This document shows, one piece after another, positions 26,215 to 39,079 of a stretch of 64,000 nt of DNA. Within the stretch, counting starts at the first letter, position 1. Every line of letters starts with the position of its first letter. This DNA is from Megascapheus bottae (Eukaryota > Chordata > Mammalia > Rodentia > Geomyidae). The position numbers were made by a program, and so were the translations under genes. The notes under the pieces are model-generated. The model saw only the letters and a program-made list of their open reading frames with translations. It was not told the origin of the DNA and did not search any database. Where the stretch lies: assembly GCA_024803745.1 (NCBI GenBank), contig JANJXV010000048.1:1437001-1501000 (forward strand), in the 5' to 3' direction.

Positions 26215-27360
26215 ACCCTAAATCTAAACCTTACCCTAACCCTTACCCTTACCCTAACCCTAACCCTAAACCTAACTCTCACCCTAACCCTAACTCAAAG
26301 CCTAACCCTAACCCTATCCCTAACCCCAAACCTTACCCTAAAACTTACCCTTACCCTAAATCTAACATTAAGCCTAAACCTTACCCTTACCCTTACCCTT
26401 ACTGTAACCCTAACCCTAACCATTATCCTTACCCTAACCCTAAACCCAACCCTAAACCTTACCCTTACGCTAACCCTAAACCTAACCCTTACCCTTACCC
26501 TAACCCTTACCGTAACCCTAAACCTTACCCTAACCCCAACCCTAACCCTAACCCTAACTCTAACCTTAACCCTAACCCTTAACCTTACCCTAACCCTAAC
26601 CCCAAACCTAACCCTAACCCATACCCTAACCCTCACCTTAACACTTGCCCTTACCCTAAACCTAACCCTTACCCGTAGTCTAAGCGTAACCGTAACCCTA
26701 CCCCTAAACCTTACCGTTACCCTAACCTTAACACTAACCCTAACCCTAACACTAACACTTACCCTTACCCTAACCCTAACCCTGACCCTAACCCTAACCT
26801 TACCCTAATCCTATCCCTAACCCAAACCCAAACCCCTAACCCTAACCCTAACCTTACCTTATCCCTAACCCTAACCCTAACCCTAACCCCTAACCCTAAT
26901 AATAACCCTAAATCTAAACCTTACCCTAACCCTTACCCTTACCCTAACACTAACCCTAAACCTAAATCTAACCCTAACCCTAAGCCTAACCCTTACCCTT
27001 TCCCTAACCCTAAACCTAAACCTAAACCTTACCCTTACCCTAACCCTAACCCTTAACCTTACCCTAACCCGAACACTAACCCTAACCCTTACCCTTACCC
27101 TAACTCTTACCGTAACCCTAAACCTTACCCTAACCCCAACCCTAACCGTAACCCTAACTCTAACCTTAACCCTAACCCTTAACCTTACCCTAACCCTAAC
27201 CCCAAACCTACCCCTAACCCAAACCCTAACCCTAACCTTAACACTTACCCTTACCCTAAACCTAATCCTAACCCTTAGTCTAACCGTAACCGTAACCCTA
27301 ACCCTAACCCTTACCCTTACAATAACCTTAACCCTAACACTAACACTAACACTAACATTT
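26215..27360 (+). repeat. 600-bp direct duplication
   Basis: The stretches from 26521 and 27121 match base for base over long runs, exactly 600 bp (100 hexamers) apart. Landmarks are CTCTAACCTTAACCC near 26,556 and 27,156, and ACCCGTAGTC at 26671 against ACCCTTAGTC at 27271. Toward the left the pairing drifts to about 690 bp (AAATCTAAACCTTACCC near 26,219 and 26,909), so there are indels within. The TTAGTC landmark returns at 29871 and 31520. Confidence 0.8.
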
Positions 27361-28130
27361 ACCCTTACCGTAACCCTAACCCTGACCCTAACCTTACCCT
27401 TACCCTAACCCTAACCCTGACCCTAACCTTACCCTAACCTTATCCCTAACCCTAACCCTAACCCCTAACTCTAACCCTAAACGTAACCCTAATCCTTACC
27501 CTTACCGTAACACTAACCCTAACCCTAACCCCTAACCCTAACCCTAACCCTAAACCTAACCTTAACCTTATCCTAACCCTAACCCTAACCCTAAACCTAA
27601 CCCTAACATTTACCCTTACCCTAACCCTAACCCTAACACTAACCCTTGCCCTAACCCTAACCCTAATCTTAAGCCTTACCCTAACCCTAAGCCTAATGCT
27701 AATCCTTGCTCTTACACTAACCCTAACCCTAACCCCTAACTCTAACCCTAAACGTAACCCTAACCCTTACCCTTACCGTAACCCTAACCCTAACCTTAAC
27801 CCTAACCCTTACCCTTTCCCTAACCCTAAACCTAACCCTAACCCTAACTCAAAACCTTACCCTTACCCTATATCTAAACCTAAGCCAAAATCTAACCCTA
27901 ACCCTAACCATTACCTTAACCCAAACCCTAACCCTAACCATAATACAAACCCCTAACCCTAACCCTAACCCTAAAGCCTAACCCTAACCCTAAACCAAAC
28001 CCTAACCCTTACCCTTACCCTAACCTTACCCTAACCTTAACCCTAACCGTAAGACTAACCCTAACACTAACCCTTACCCTTACCCTTACCCTAAACCTAA
28101 CCCTAAACCTAACCCTAACCCTAACACTAA
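27361..28130. repeat. Degenerate telomere repeat with a partial 271-bp direct repeat
   Basis: ACCCCTAACTCTAACCC followed by TAAACGTAACCC occurs near 27,461 and 27,732, 271 bp apart, with local similarity after each. The rest is ordinary degenerate CCCTAA. No gene or other element was seen. Confidence 0.55.
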
Positions 28131-29000
28131 TCCCTAACCCCAACCCTAACCCTAACCCTTAACCTTATCTTAACCTCAAAACTAACCCTAACGCTCAACC
28201 TAACACTTACACTTACCCTAACCCTAACCCTAAACCTAAACCTACGCCTAACCCAAAATCTAACCCTAAACCTCACCCTTACCCTTACCCTAACCCTAAC
28301 CCTAACACTCACAATTACAATTAACCTAGCCTAACCCAAACCCTAATCCTTACCCTAACCCTAACCCTATCCCTAACCTTAACCCCTAACCCTACCCCTA
28401 ACCCTAACTATAATCCTTACCCCTACCCTAACCCTAAACCTAACCCTTACCCTAACCCTAACCCTAAGCGTTACCCTAACCCTAACCCTAAACCTAACCC
28501 TAACCCTAAACCTAACCCTTAACCTAACCCTAACCCTTACCCTAACATTATATCTAACCCTAACCCTAACCCTACCACTAACACTAACACTTTCCCTTAC
28601 CCTAACCCTAACCCTAACCCTAACCCTAAACCTAAACCTAATATTAACCCTAACCCTAACCCTTACCCTTACCCTAACCCTCACTCTCACCCTAACCCTA
28701 ACACTTACCCTTACCCTAACCCTAACCCTCAACATAACCCTTACCCTAACCCTAACCCTAACCCCAAACCCTAACCCTAACCCCTACCCTTATCTTATCC
28801 CTAACCCCAAACCTAACCCTAACCCTAACACTTACCCTTACCCTACTCCTAACCCTAACACTAACCCTAACCCTAAATCTTACTCTTACCCTAAAACTAA
28901 CCCTATAGCTTACCCTAACCCTAACCCAAACCCTAACACTTACCCTCACCTTAAGCCTAACCCTATTCCTAAACCCTAACCCTAACCCTAATCCTAACCC
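28131..29000. repeat. Degenerate repeat with an ACCTCAAAAC motif and an AT-rich island
   Basis: ACCTCAAAACTAACCC is at 28173, preceded by CTTATCTTA; this is the first member of a family met again at 33467, 36193 and in domain 4. At about 28,307-28,331 CTCACAATTACAATTAACC interrupts the hexamer pattern for about four units, the most divergent patch seen in the window. The remaining sequence is degenerate CCCTAA. Confidence 0.65.
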
Positions 29001-29161
29001 TTACCCTAACCATAACCCTAACTTAACCCTAACCCTAACACTAACCCTAACACTAACTCTTACCCTAACCCTAAACCTAAACCTTACTCTTACCCTAACC
29101 TGAACCCTAAACCTAACCCTAATCCTAACCCTAACCCTAATCCTTACCCTTATGCTGACCA

Positions 29162-29201
<40 letters not shown>

Positions 29202-29269
29202 ACTAACCCTTACCCTAACACTAACCTTAATGCTAACCCTAACCGTAAACCTAACCATTACCCTAAACC

Positions 29270-29745
29270 TAACCCTAACCCTAATCCTTACCCTAACCCT
29301 AAACCTAACCCTAACCCCAGCCCTTACCATAAACCTAAACCTAATCCTAACCCTAACCCTAACCTTAACCCTAACCCTAACCCTAACCCTAACCCTTACC
29401 CTTATCCTAACCCTAACCTAAACCTAACATTAACGCTAACCCTAACCCTAACCCTTACCCTTACCCTAATCCTAACCCTAAACCTAACCCTAACCCTATC
29501 CCTAACCTTAACCCTAACCCCTAACCTAAACCTAATCCTAACCCTAACACTTACCCTTACCCTAAACCTAACCCTAAACTTAATGCTAACCCTAACCCTA
29601 ACCCTAACCCTTACCCTAGCCCTAACCCTAACCCTAAACTTAATATTAACCCTAACCCTAACACTAACCCTAACCCTTCCCATTTCCCTAAGCCTAACTC
29701 TAAACCTAACCCCACCCCAACCGTAACCCTAACCCCTGAACCTAG
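29270..29745 (+). repeat. Duplicated segment D1, copy at 35,471
   Basis: This segment matches 35,471-35,946 at a constant offset of 6,201 bp. Landmarks are CCCCAGCCCTTACCATAAACC (G at 29320 and 35521), ACTTAATATTAACCC near 29,638 and 35,839, CCCCACCCCAACC near 29,709 and AACCCCTGAACC at 29731 and 35932. A few substitutions separate the copies. Confidence 0.82.
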
Positions 29746-29784
29746 CCCTAACCCTAACCCTAACCCTAACCCTAATCCTTAACC

Positions 29785-31435
29785 TTACCCTAACACTAAC
29801 CCCAAACCTAACCCTAACCCAAACCTTAACCCTAACCTTAACACTTACCCTTACCCTAACCCTAACCCTAACCCTTAGTCTAATCGTAACCCTAACCCTA
29901 AACCTAACCCTTACCCTGACCCTAAACTTAACCCTAACCCCAACCCTAACTCTAACACTTACCCTAACCCTAAACCTGACCCTAACCCTAACCTTACCCT
30001 AACCCTAACCCTAACCCTAACCCTAAACCTAACCCTAACCCTTACCCTTACCATAAACCTAACCCTAACCCTAACCCTAACCCTAACCCTAAACCTAACC
30101 TTAACCTTAACCTTATCCTAACCCTAAACCTAACCCTAAACCTAACACTAACATTTACCCTTACCCTAACCCTAACCCTAAACCTAACCCTTACCCTAAC
30201 CCTAACCCTAATCCTTAACCTAACCCTAAGCCTAACGCTAATCCTTGCTCTTACCCTAACCCTAACCCTAAACCTAACCCTAACCCTAACCCTAACCCTA
30301 ACACTTACCCTTACCCTAACCCTAACCCTAACCCTAAACCTTACCCTTACCTTTATCCTAAACCTAACCCTAACCCTAACCCTAACCATTACCTTAACCC
30401 TGACACTGACCCTAACCCTAACCCTAACCCCTAACCCTAACCCTAACCCTAACCCTAAACCTTACCTTACCCTAACCCTAACCCTAACTGCTAATCCTAA
30501 TCCTAACCCTAACCCTTACACTTACCCTAACCCTAACCCTAACCTTAACCCTAAACCTAACACTAACCCTAACCCTAACTCTTACACTTATCCTAACCGT
30601 AACCCTAAACCTAATCCTAACCCTAGCCCTTACCCTTACCCTAACAATAACCCTAACCCTAACCCTAACCCTAACCCCTAACCCTAACCCTAACCCTAAC
30701 CCTTACACTTATCCTAAACCTAACCCTAACCCTAACACTTACCCTTACCCTAACCCTAACCCTAACCCTAAACCTAACCCTAACCCTAACCCTGACCCTA
30801 ATCCTAAACCTTACCCTTACCGTAAACCTAACCCTAACCCTAACCCTAAACCTAACCCAAACACTTAACCTTACCCTGACCCTAACCCTAACCCTAATCT
30901 TAACCCCAACCCTAAAACTAACCCTAAACCTTCCCCTTCCCCAAACTATAACCCTAAACCTAACCCTAACCTAACCCTAACCCTAACTCTTACCCTAACC
31001 CTAAACCTAACCCTAACTCTAACCCTTACCCTAACCTTATCCCTAAACCTAACCCTAACCCTTACCCTTACCCTAACCCTAACCCTAACGCTTACCCTTA
31101 CCCTAACCCTAACTGTGAACCTAACCCCAACCCTAACCCTAACCCTAACCCCTGACCCTAACCCTAACCCGTACCCTAAACCTTTCCCTAAGCCTAACCC
31201 CATCCTAAACCTAACACTAACTCTAAACCTCAAAATAACCCTTACCCTTACCCTAACTCTAACCCTAAACCTAACCAAAATCCAAAACCTAACCCTGACA
31301 CTAACCCTTACCTTGACCCTAACCCTAACCCCAACCCTAACCTTAATGCTAACCCTAATCCTAACCCTACCTGTAACCCTTACCCTAACCCTAACCCTAA
31401 CCCTTCCCCTAACCTTAACCCTAACCCTTAACCTT
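29785..31435 (+). repeat. Tandem 1.65-kb unit, copy 1
   Basis: The stretch from about 29,785 onward is matched by 31,436 onward, head to tail. Shared landmarks in order are ACCCTTAGTC (29871/31520), CCTAACGCTAATCCTTGCTC (30231/31952), AACTGCTAATCC (30486/32195), AATCTTAACCCCAACCC (30896/32907) and CCTCAAAATAACCC (about 31,229/33,169). The offset grows from 1,649 to 2,011 bp and then 1,940 bp, so copy 2 carries inserted hexamer blocks. Confidence 0.8.
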
Positions 31436-33380
31436 ACCCTAACACTAACCCCAAACCTAACCCTAACCCAAACCCTAACCCTAACCTTAACACTTACCCT
31501 TACCCTAAACCTAACCCTAACCCTTAGTCTAACCGTAACACTAACCCTAACCCTAACCCTTACCCTTACCCTAAACTTACCCTAACCCCAACCCTAACTC
31601 TAACACTTACCCTAACTCTAACCCTGACCCTAACCCAAACCTTACCCTAACCTTAACCCTAACCCTAACCCCTAACCCTAACCCTAACCCTAAACCTAAA
31701 CTTAACCTTAACCTTATCCTAACCCTAACCCTAACCGTAACCCTAACCCTAACCCTTACCCTTACCATAAACCTAAACCTAACCCTAACCCCTAACCCTA
31801 ACCCTAACCCTAAACCTAACCTTAATCTTAACCTTATCCTAACCCTAAACCTAACACTAAACCTAACCCTAACATTTACCCTTACCCTAACCCTAACCCT
31901 AACCCTAACCCTTACCCTAACCCTAACCCTAATCCTTAACCTAACCCTAAGCCTAACGCTAATCCTTGCTCTTACCCTAACCCTAACCCTAAACCTAACC
32001 CTAACCCTAACCCTAACACTTACCCTTACCCTAACCCTAACCTTAACCCTAATCCTTACCCTTACCTTTATCCTAAACCTAACCCTAACCCTAACCCTAA
32101 CCATTACCTTAACCCTGACCCTAACCCTAACCCTAACCCCTAACCCTAACCCTAACCCTAACCCTAAAACTTACCTTACCCTAACCCTAACCCTAACTGC
32201 TAATCCTAATCCTAACCTTAACCCTTACCCTTACCCTTACCCTAACCCTAACCTTAACCCTAAACCTAACACTAACCCTAACCCTAACTCTTACCCTTAC
32301 CCTAACCGTAACCCTAAACCTAACCCTAACCCTAGCCCTTACCCTTACCCTAACAATAACCCTAAACCTAACCCTAACCCTAACCCTAACACTTACCCTT
32401 ACCCTAACCGTAACCCTAAACCTAACCCTAACCCTTACACTTACCCTAACCCTAACCCTAAACCCTAAACATAACCCCAACATTAACCCTAACCCTAACC
32501 CTAACCCTTACCCTTACCCTAACCCTAACCATAAACCTAACCCTAACCCTAACCCTAACCCTTACCCTTACACTAACCGTAACCATAAACCTAAACCTAA
32601 CCCTAACCCTAACCCCTAAACCTTACCCTAACCCTAATCCTAACACTTACCCTTACGCTAACGCTAACCCTAACCCTAAACCTAACCCTAACCCTAACCC
32701 TGACCCTAACCCTAAACCTTACCCTTACCGTAAACCTAACCCTAACCCTAACCCTAACCATTACCCTAACATTAACCCTAACCCTAACCCTAACCCCTAA
32801 CACTAACCCTAACTCTAACTCTCACTCTATCCCTAAACCTAACCATAAACATTACCCTAACACTAACCCTAACCCTAACCCTTACCCTGACCCTAACCCT
32901 AACCCTAATCTTAACCCCAACCCTAAAACTAACCCTAAACATTACCCTTCCCCGAACTATAACCCTAAACCTAACCCTAAACCTAACCCTAAACCTAACC
33001 CTAACTCTTACCCTTACACTAACCCTAACCCTAACCCTTAACCTAACCCTAACTGTAAACCTAACCCCAACCCTAACCCTAACCCTAACCCCTGACCCTA
33101 ACCCTAACCCTTACCCTAACCCTTTCCCTAAGCCTAACCCAATCCTAAACCTAACTCTAACTCTAAACCTCAAAATAACCCTTACCCTAACCCTAACCCT
33201 AAACCTAACCAAAATCCTAGCCCTAACCCTAACCCTGACCCTAACCCTTACCTTTACCCTAACCCTAACTCTAACCCTAACCCTAACCTTAATGCTAACC
33301 CTAATCCTAACCCTAACTGTAACCCTTACCCTAACCCTAACCCTAACCTTTACCGTAACCCTAACCCTAACACTTACCCT
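31436..33380 (+). repeat. Tandem 1.65-kb unit, copy 2 (expanded to about 1.95 kb)
   Basis: This is the second member of the head-to-tail pair described at 29,785. It is about 300 bp longer, the extra length entering mainly between the AACTGCTAATCC and AATCTTAACC landmarks. Inside it, a shorter passage near 31,670-31,830 is itself partly doubled (CCCTAACCCCTAACCC then CTTAACCTTATCC). Confidence 0.78.
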
Positions 33381-33824
33381 AACCGTAACCCTAACCGAAA
33401 CCCTAAACCTAACACTAACCCTAACCATACCCCCTAACCCCAACCCTAACCCTTACCCTTATCATAACCTCAAAACTAACCCTAACCCTAACCCTAACAC
33501 TTACCCTTATCCTAACTCTAACCCTAACCCTAACCCTAAACCTAAACCTAACTCTAACCCTAACCCTAAGCCTCACCCTTATCCTTACCCTAACCCTAAC
33601 CCTAACCGTAACCCTAACCCTTACCCTTACCCTAACCGTAACCTTAAATCTAACCCTAAACCTTACACTTACCCTAACCCTAACCCTAACCCTAAACCCT
33701 AAACCTATCTGCAAACCTAAACGTAACCCTAACACTTACCCTTACCCTAACCCTAACCATAACCCTAACCCTAACCCTAACCCTAAGCCTAACACTTACC
33801 CTTACCCTTTCCCTAACCCTAATC
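33381..33824. repeat. Degenerate repeat with an ACCTCAAAAC motif
   Basis: ACCTCAAAACTAACCC is at 33467, after TTATCATA. The same flank is seen at 36193 and, slightly different, at 28173. CCTATCTGCAAACC near 33,705 is another short departure from hexamer structure. Nothing else is visible. Confidence 0.6.
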
Positions 33825-34140
33825 CTAATGCTTGGCCTACCCTAACCCTAACAATTACCCTTACCCTAACCCAAAACCTAACCCTCACTCTAACCCTAAT
33901 CCTAACCCTAACCATTACCCTAACACTAACCCTAACCCTAACCCTACCCCCTAACACTAACCCTAACCCTAACCCTCACTCTAACCCTAACCTTAACCCT
34001 AACCCTAACCATTACCCTAACACTAACCCTAACCGTAACCCTTACCCTTACCCTAAACCTAACCCTAACCTTAACCCCAACCCTAAAACTAACCCTAACC
34101 CTTCCCCTTCCCCTAACTCTAACCCTAAACCTAACCCTAA
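33825..34140 (+). repeat. E module, domain 3 copy 1
   Basis: AATGCTTGGCCTACCC at 33827 (one base changed from the other copies), ACCCAAAACC near 33,870, CACTCTAACC at 33977 and TTCCCCTAACTC near 34,108 keep the order seen at 10,600. A G module follows at 34546. Confidence 0.78.
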
Positions 34141-34439
34141 CCCTAACCCTAACCTTAACCCTAACCCTTACCTTTACCCTAACCCTAACCCTAACCATAA
34201 ACCTATCCCTAACCCTAAATCTAACCCTTACACTTACCCTAATACTAACCCTAATCCTAACCCTAACCCTTACCCTTACTTAACCCTAAACCTAACCCTA
34301 ACCCTAATCCTAACCCTTAACCCTAACCCTACCCCTTACCCTTACCCAATCTCTAACCCTTACCCTAACCCTAACCCTAACTCTAACACTTACCCATACC
34401 CTAACCCTAACCCTAAACCTAACCCTAACCCTAACCCTA

Positions 34440-35000
34440 ACTCTAACCTTACCCTAACCCTAACCTCCAACCTAACCCGTACCCTTACCCTAACCCTAAC
34501 CCTAACCCTAACCTAACCCTAAACTTTACTCTTACCCTAACCCAAACGTTAATGCTAACCCTAACCCTAACCCTATCCGTTACCCTTACCCTACCTTAAA
34601 CATAACCCTAATCCTTACCCTAACCCTAGCCTTAACCCTAACCCTTACCCTTTCCTAACCCTAACCCTAACCCTAACCATATACCTTACACTTACCTTAA
34701 CCCTAACACTTACCCTTACCCTTACCCTAACCCTAACCCTAACCTTAACCCTAACACTAACCCTAACCCTAACCCTTACCCTTACTCTAACCCTAACCCT
34801 AAACCTAACCCCTAACCCTAACCCTAGTCCTGACCCTAACCCTCACACTTACCCTATGCCTAACCCTAAACTTAATGCTAACCCTAAGCCTAACCCTAAC
34901 CCTTACCCTAACCCTAACCCTAACCCTAATGCTTGTCCTACCCTAAACCTAAACCTAGCCCTTACCCTTACCCTAACCCAAAACCTACCCTTAATGTTAA
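34440..35000 (+). repeat. G module plus partial E, copy 1 of a pair 4.64 kb apart
   Basis: It matches about 39,080-39,650 at offsets of 4,644 and 4,638 bp (774 and 773 hexamers). Landmarks are ACGTTAATGCTAACCC at 34546/39190, TACCTTAAACATAACCC near 34,593/39,237, CTTACCCTATGCCTAACCC near 34,848/39,486 and AATGCTTGTCC at 34928 against AATGCTTGCCC at 39566. After about 35,000 the two diverge. Confidence 0.8.
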
Positions 35001-35470
35001 CCCTACCACTAACCCTAATCCTAAACCTTACCCTAACCCTATCCCTAACCCTAATCCTTACCCTAACCCTACCCTAACACTAACCCTTACCCTAACCCTT
35101 ACCCTTTACTTAACCCTAATCCTAACCCTAACAATAACATTAACCTTAACCCTAACCCTCACTTTAACCCTAACCCTAACTCTTACCCTTATCCTAACCC
35201 TAACTCTAATCCTTACCCTAACTCTAACCCTAACCCTAACCCTTAACCTTTCCCAAACCCTAAACCTAACCCGAACCCTAACCCATACCCTAACCCTAAC
35301 CCTAAACCTAACCCTAACCCTAACCCCTAATGCTAACCCTAACCCTAACCCTATGCCTAAACCTAAACCTACCCTTACCCTAACCCAAACCCTTAACCTT
35401 ATCATATCCCTAAACCTAACCCTAACCCTAACCCTAACCCTAAACCTAACCCTAACCCTAACATGTACCC

Positions 35471-35946
35471 TTACCCTAACCCTAACCCTAAACCTAACCC
35501 TAACCCTAACCCTAACCCCAGCCCTTACCATAAACCTAAACCTAATCCTAACCCTAACCCTAAACTTAACCCTAACCCTAACCCTAACCCTAACCCTTAC
35601 CCTTATCCTAACCCTAACCTAAACCTAACCTTAACCCTAACACCAACCCTACCCCTTACCCTTACCCTAATTCTAACCCTAAAGCTAACCCTAACCCTAA
35701 CCCTAACCTTAACCCTAACCCCTAACCTAACCCTAATCCTAACCCTACCACTTACCCTGACCCTAAACCTAACCCTAAACTTAATGCTAACCCTAACCCT
35801 AAACCTAACCCTTACCCTAGCCCTAACCCTAACCCTAAACTTAATATTAACCCTAACCCTAACCCTAACCCTAACCCTTACCATTTCCCTAAGCCTAACT
35901 CTAAATCTAACCCCACCCCAACCCTAACCCTAACCCCTGAACCTAA
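35471..35946 (+). repeat. Duplicated segment D1, second copy
   Basis: This is the partner of 29,270-29,745 at offset 6,201 bp. It follows, rather than precedes, G and partial E modules, so the segment was copied into a different context. Confidence 0.82.
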
Positions 35947-36829
35947 CCCTAACCCTGACCCTAACCCTTACCCTTACCCTAACCCTAACCCTAACCTTAA
36001 TGCTAACCCTAACCCTAACCGAAACCCTTACCCTAACCCTAACCCTAACCCTAACCCTAACATTTACCCTAAACCTAACCCTAACCCTAACACTTATCCT
36101 AACCCTAACGCTAACCCAAACCCTAAACCTAACCCCAACCCTAACCCTAACCCCTAACCCCAACCCTAACCCTAACCCTTAAACTTATCATAACCTCAAA
36201 ACTAACCCTAACCCTTACTGTAACACTTACCCTTACCCTAACCCTAACCCTAAATCTAAACGTAAACCTAACCCAAACCCTAACCCTAAACCTCACCCTT
36301 ACCCTTACCCTAACCCTATCCCTAACATCAACCCCTAACCCTAAACCTAACCCTAACTCTAACCCTTACCGCTGCCCTAACCCTAACCCTAACCCTAAAC
36401 CTAACCCTTACCCTAACCCTAACCCTTAACCTAACCCTATCTCTAACCCTAACCCTAACCCTAACCCTAAACCTAACACTTTCCCTTACCCTAACCCTAA
36501 CCCTAAACCTAACCCTAACCCTAACACTAACTCTAACCTTACCCTAACCCTAACCTAACCCTAACCCTAACCCTAACACCTAACTCTAACCCTAACCCTA
36601 AAGCTAACCCTAAACCTAAACCTACCCTTACCCTAACCCAAACTCTTAACCTTACCATATCCCTAAACCTAACCCTAACTCTAACCCTAACCATAACCCT
36701 AAACCTAACCCTAACCCTAACCCCAACAATAACCCTAACCCTAACCCTAAGGCTTACCCTTACCCTAAACCTAACCATAAAACTAACCCTAACCCTAACC
36801 CTAACACTTACCCTTACCCTAACCCTAAA
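35947..36829. repeat. Degenerate repeat with an ACCTCAAAAC motif
   Basis: ACCTCAAAACTAACCC lies at 36193 after CTTATCATA, as at 33467. ACCCAAACTCTTAACCTTACC near 36,637-36,657 resembles the stretch near 35,383. No other structure was recognised. Confidence 0.55.
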
Positions 36830-37140
36830 CCTAATGCTTGCCCTACCCTAACCCTAACCATAACTATTACCCTTACCCTAACCCAAAACCTAATCCTCAC
36901 TGTAACCCTAAACCTAACCCTAACCATTAACCTAACATTAACCCTAACCCTAACCCTAACACCTGACACTAACCCTAACCATAACCCTCACTCTAACCCT
37001 AACCTTAACCCTAACCCTAACCATTACCCTAACACTAAACCTAACCCTAACCCTTACCCTTACCCTATCCCTAACCCTAAGGTTAACTACAACCCTAAAA
37101 CTAACCCTAACCCTTACCCTTCCCCTAACTCTAATCCTAA
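36830..37140 (+). repeat. E module, domain 3 copy 2
   Basis: AATGCTTGCCCTACCC at 36833, ACCCAAAACC near 36,882, CACTCTAACC at 36989, CCCTAAAACTAACCC near 37,094 and TTCCCCTAACTC near 37,119. The usual G module is absent downstream; an F-like stretch with CCAAACTCTAACCC follows near 37,467. Confidence 0.77.
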
Positions 37141-37899
37141 CCCTAACCCTAACCCTAACCCTTACCCTAACCCTAACCCTTACCCTAACCCTAACCCTAA
37201 CCCTAACATTATCCCTAACCCTTACCCTTACCCTAACCCTAACCATAACCCTAACCCTAAACCTATCCCTAACCCTAAATCAAAACCTTACGCTTACCCT
37301 AACCCTAACCTTAACCCTTTCCCTTCCCTTAACACTAACCCTAACCCTAACGCTAACATCAAACTTTAACTCTAACCCTAAACCTTACCCTTACCCTAAC
37401 CATAAACCTAACCCTAACCCTAACCCTAATCCTAACCCCTAACCCTAACCCTAACACTTACCCTTACCAAACTCTAACCCTAACCTTAACCCTAACCCTA
37501 ACACTATCCATAATCCTAACCCTTACCTCAATCTAACCCTAACCCTCAACCTAACCCTAACCCTAACCCTAACCCCTGCCCTTACCCTAAACCTAAACCT
37601 AATCCTAACCCTAACCCTAACCTTAACCCTAACCCTAACCCTAAACCTAACCCTAACCCTAAACTAACTCTAAACCTTACCCTTACCCTAATCCTAAACC
37701 TAAACCTAAGCCTAACCCTAAAACTTACCTTAACCCTAACCCCTAACCCTAACCCTAATCCTAAACCTAACCCTGACCCTTACCCTAAACCTAACCCTAA
37801 ACTTAATGCTAACCCTAACCCTAACCCTAACCCTTACCCTAACCCTAAACCTTACCCTAACCCTAACCCTAACCCTAACCCTACCCCTAACCCTTACCT

Positions 37900-38760
37900 A
37901 ACCCTTACCCTTTCCTTAACCCTAATCCTAAACCTAACCCTAACCCTAACCGTAACCCTAACCCTAAACCTAAACCTAACCCTAACACTAACCCTAATCC
38001 TAACCTTAACCCTAACCCTCACTCTAACCCTAACCCTAACTCTTACCCTTACCCTAACCCTAACCCTAACCCTAACGCTAACCCTAACCGTAAACCTAAA
38101 CCTAACCCCAACCCTAACCGTTACCCTTACCCTAACCCTAAACCTAAACCTAACCCTAACCCTAACCCTAACCAAAACAATTAACCTTACCATATCCCTA
38201 AACCTACCCTAACCCTAACCCTAACGGTAACCCTAACCCTAACCCTTTCCCTTACCCTAATCCTAACCCTAAACCTAACCCTATCCCTAACCCTAACCTT
38301 AAAACTCACCCCTTACCCTAACCCTAATCCTAACCGTAACCCTTACCCTAACCCTAAACCTAACCCTAAATTTAATGCTAAACCTAACCCTATCCCTAAG
38401 CCTTAACCTAACCCTAACCCTAACCCTAACCCTAACCCTAACCTTAATGCTAACCCTAAGCCTAAACCTAACCCTAACCCTTACCCTTTCCCTAAGCCTT
38501 ACCCAATCCTAACCCTTACCTTACCATAACCCTAAACCTAACCCTAACCCTAACTCTTACTCTAAACCTAAACCTAATCCTTACCCTTGCCCTAACCCTA
38601 ACCCTAAACCTAACCCTAACCCTTACCCTTACCCTAACCCTAACTGTAAACCTAACCCCAACCCTAACCCTAACCCTAACCCTAACCCTGACCCTAACTC
38701 TAACCCTGACCCTAAACCTTACCTTTACCCTAACCCTAACCCTAACCGTTAACCTTACCC
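37900..38760 (+). repeat. 1,570-bp-spaced duplicated segment, copy 1
   Basis: It matches about 39,660-40,250. Landmarks are CAATTAACCTTACCATATCCC (38178/39747), AAAACTCACCCCTTACCC (38301/39871) and AATTTAATGCTAAA (near 38,369/39,939), giving offsets of 1,569-1,570 bp. AAAACTCACCCC is not one-step derivable from CCCTAA. Confidence 0.8.
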
Positions 38761-39079
38761 TAACCCTAACCCTAACCCTTACACTAATTCTTACCCTAAC
38801 CCTAAACCGTAACCCTTACCCTAACCCTAACCCTAAAACTTACCCTAACCCTAACCCTAACCCTAAAACTTACCCTTACCCTAACGTAACCCAACCTCTA
38901 ACCCTAACCCTAACCCCTAATCCCAACCCTAACCCTAACCCTAAACATAAACCTAACCCTAACACTAATCCTAACCATTACCCTTACCCTAACCGTAACC
39001 CTAACCCTAACCCTAACCGTTACACTTACCCTAACCCTAACCCTAACCCTAAACCCTAAACCTAACCCCAACCCTAACC

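Noticed and set aside
33980..34200. Coding potential of Arg-rich minus frames as DNA-binding or protamine-like proteins
   Set aside because: Arginine richness follows directly from AGG in the TTAGGG repeat; no frame has any residue pattern beyond the dipeptide.
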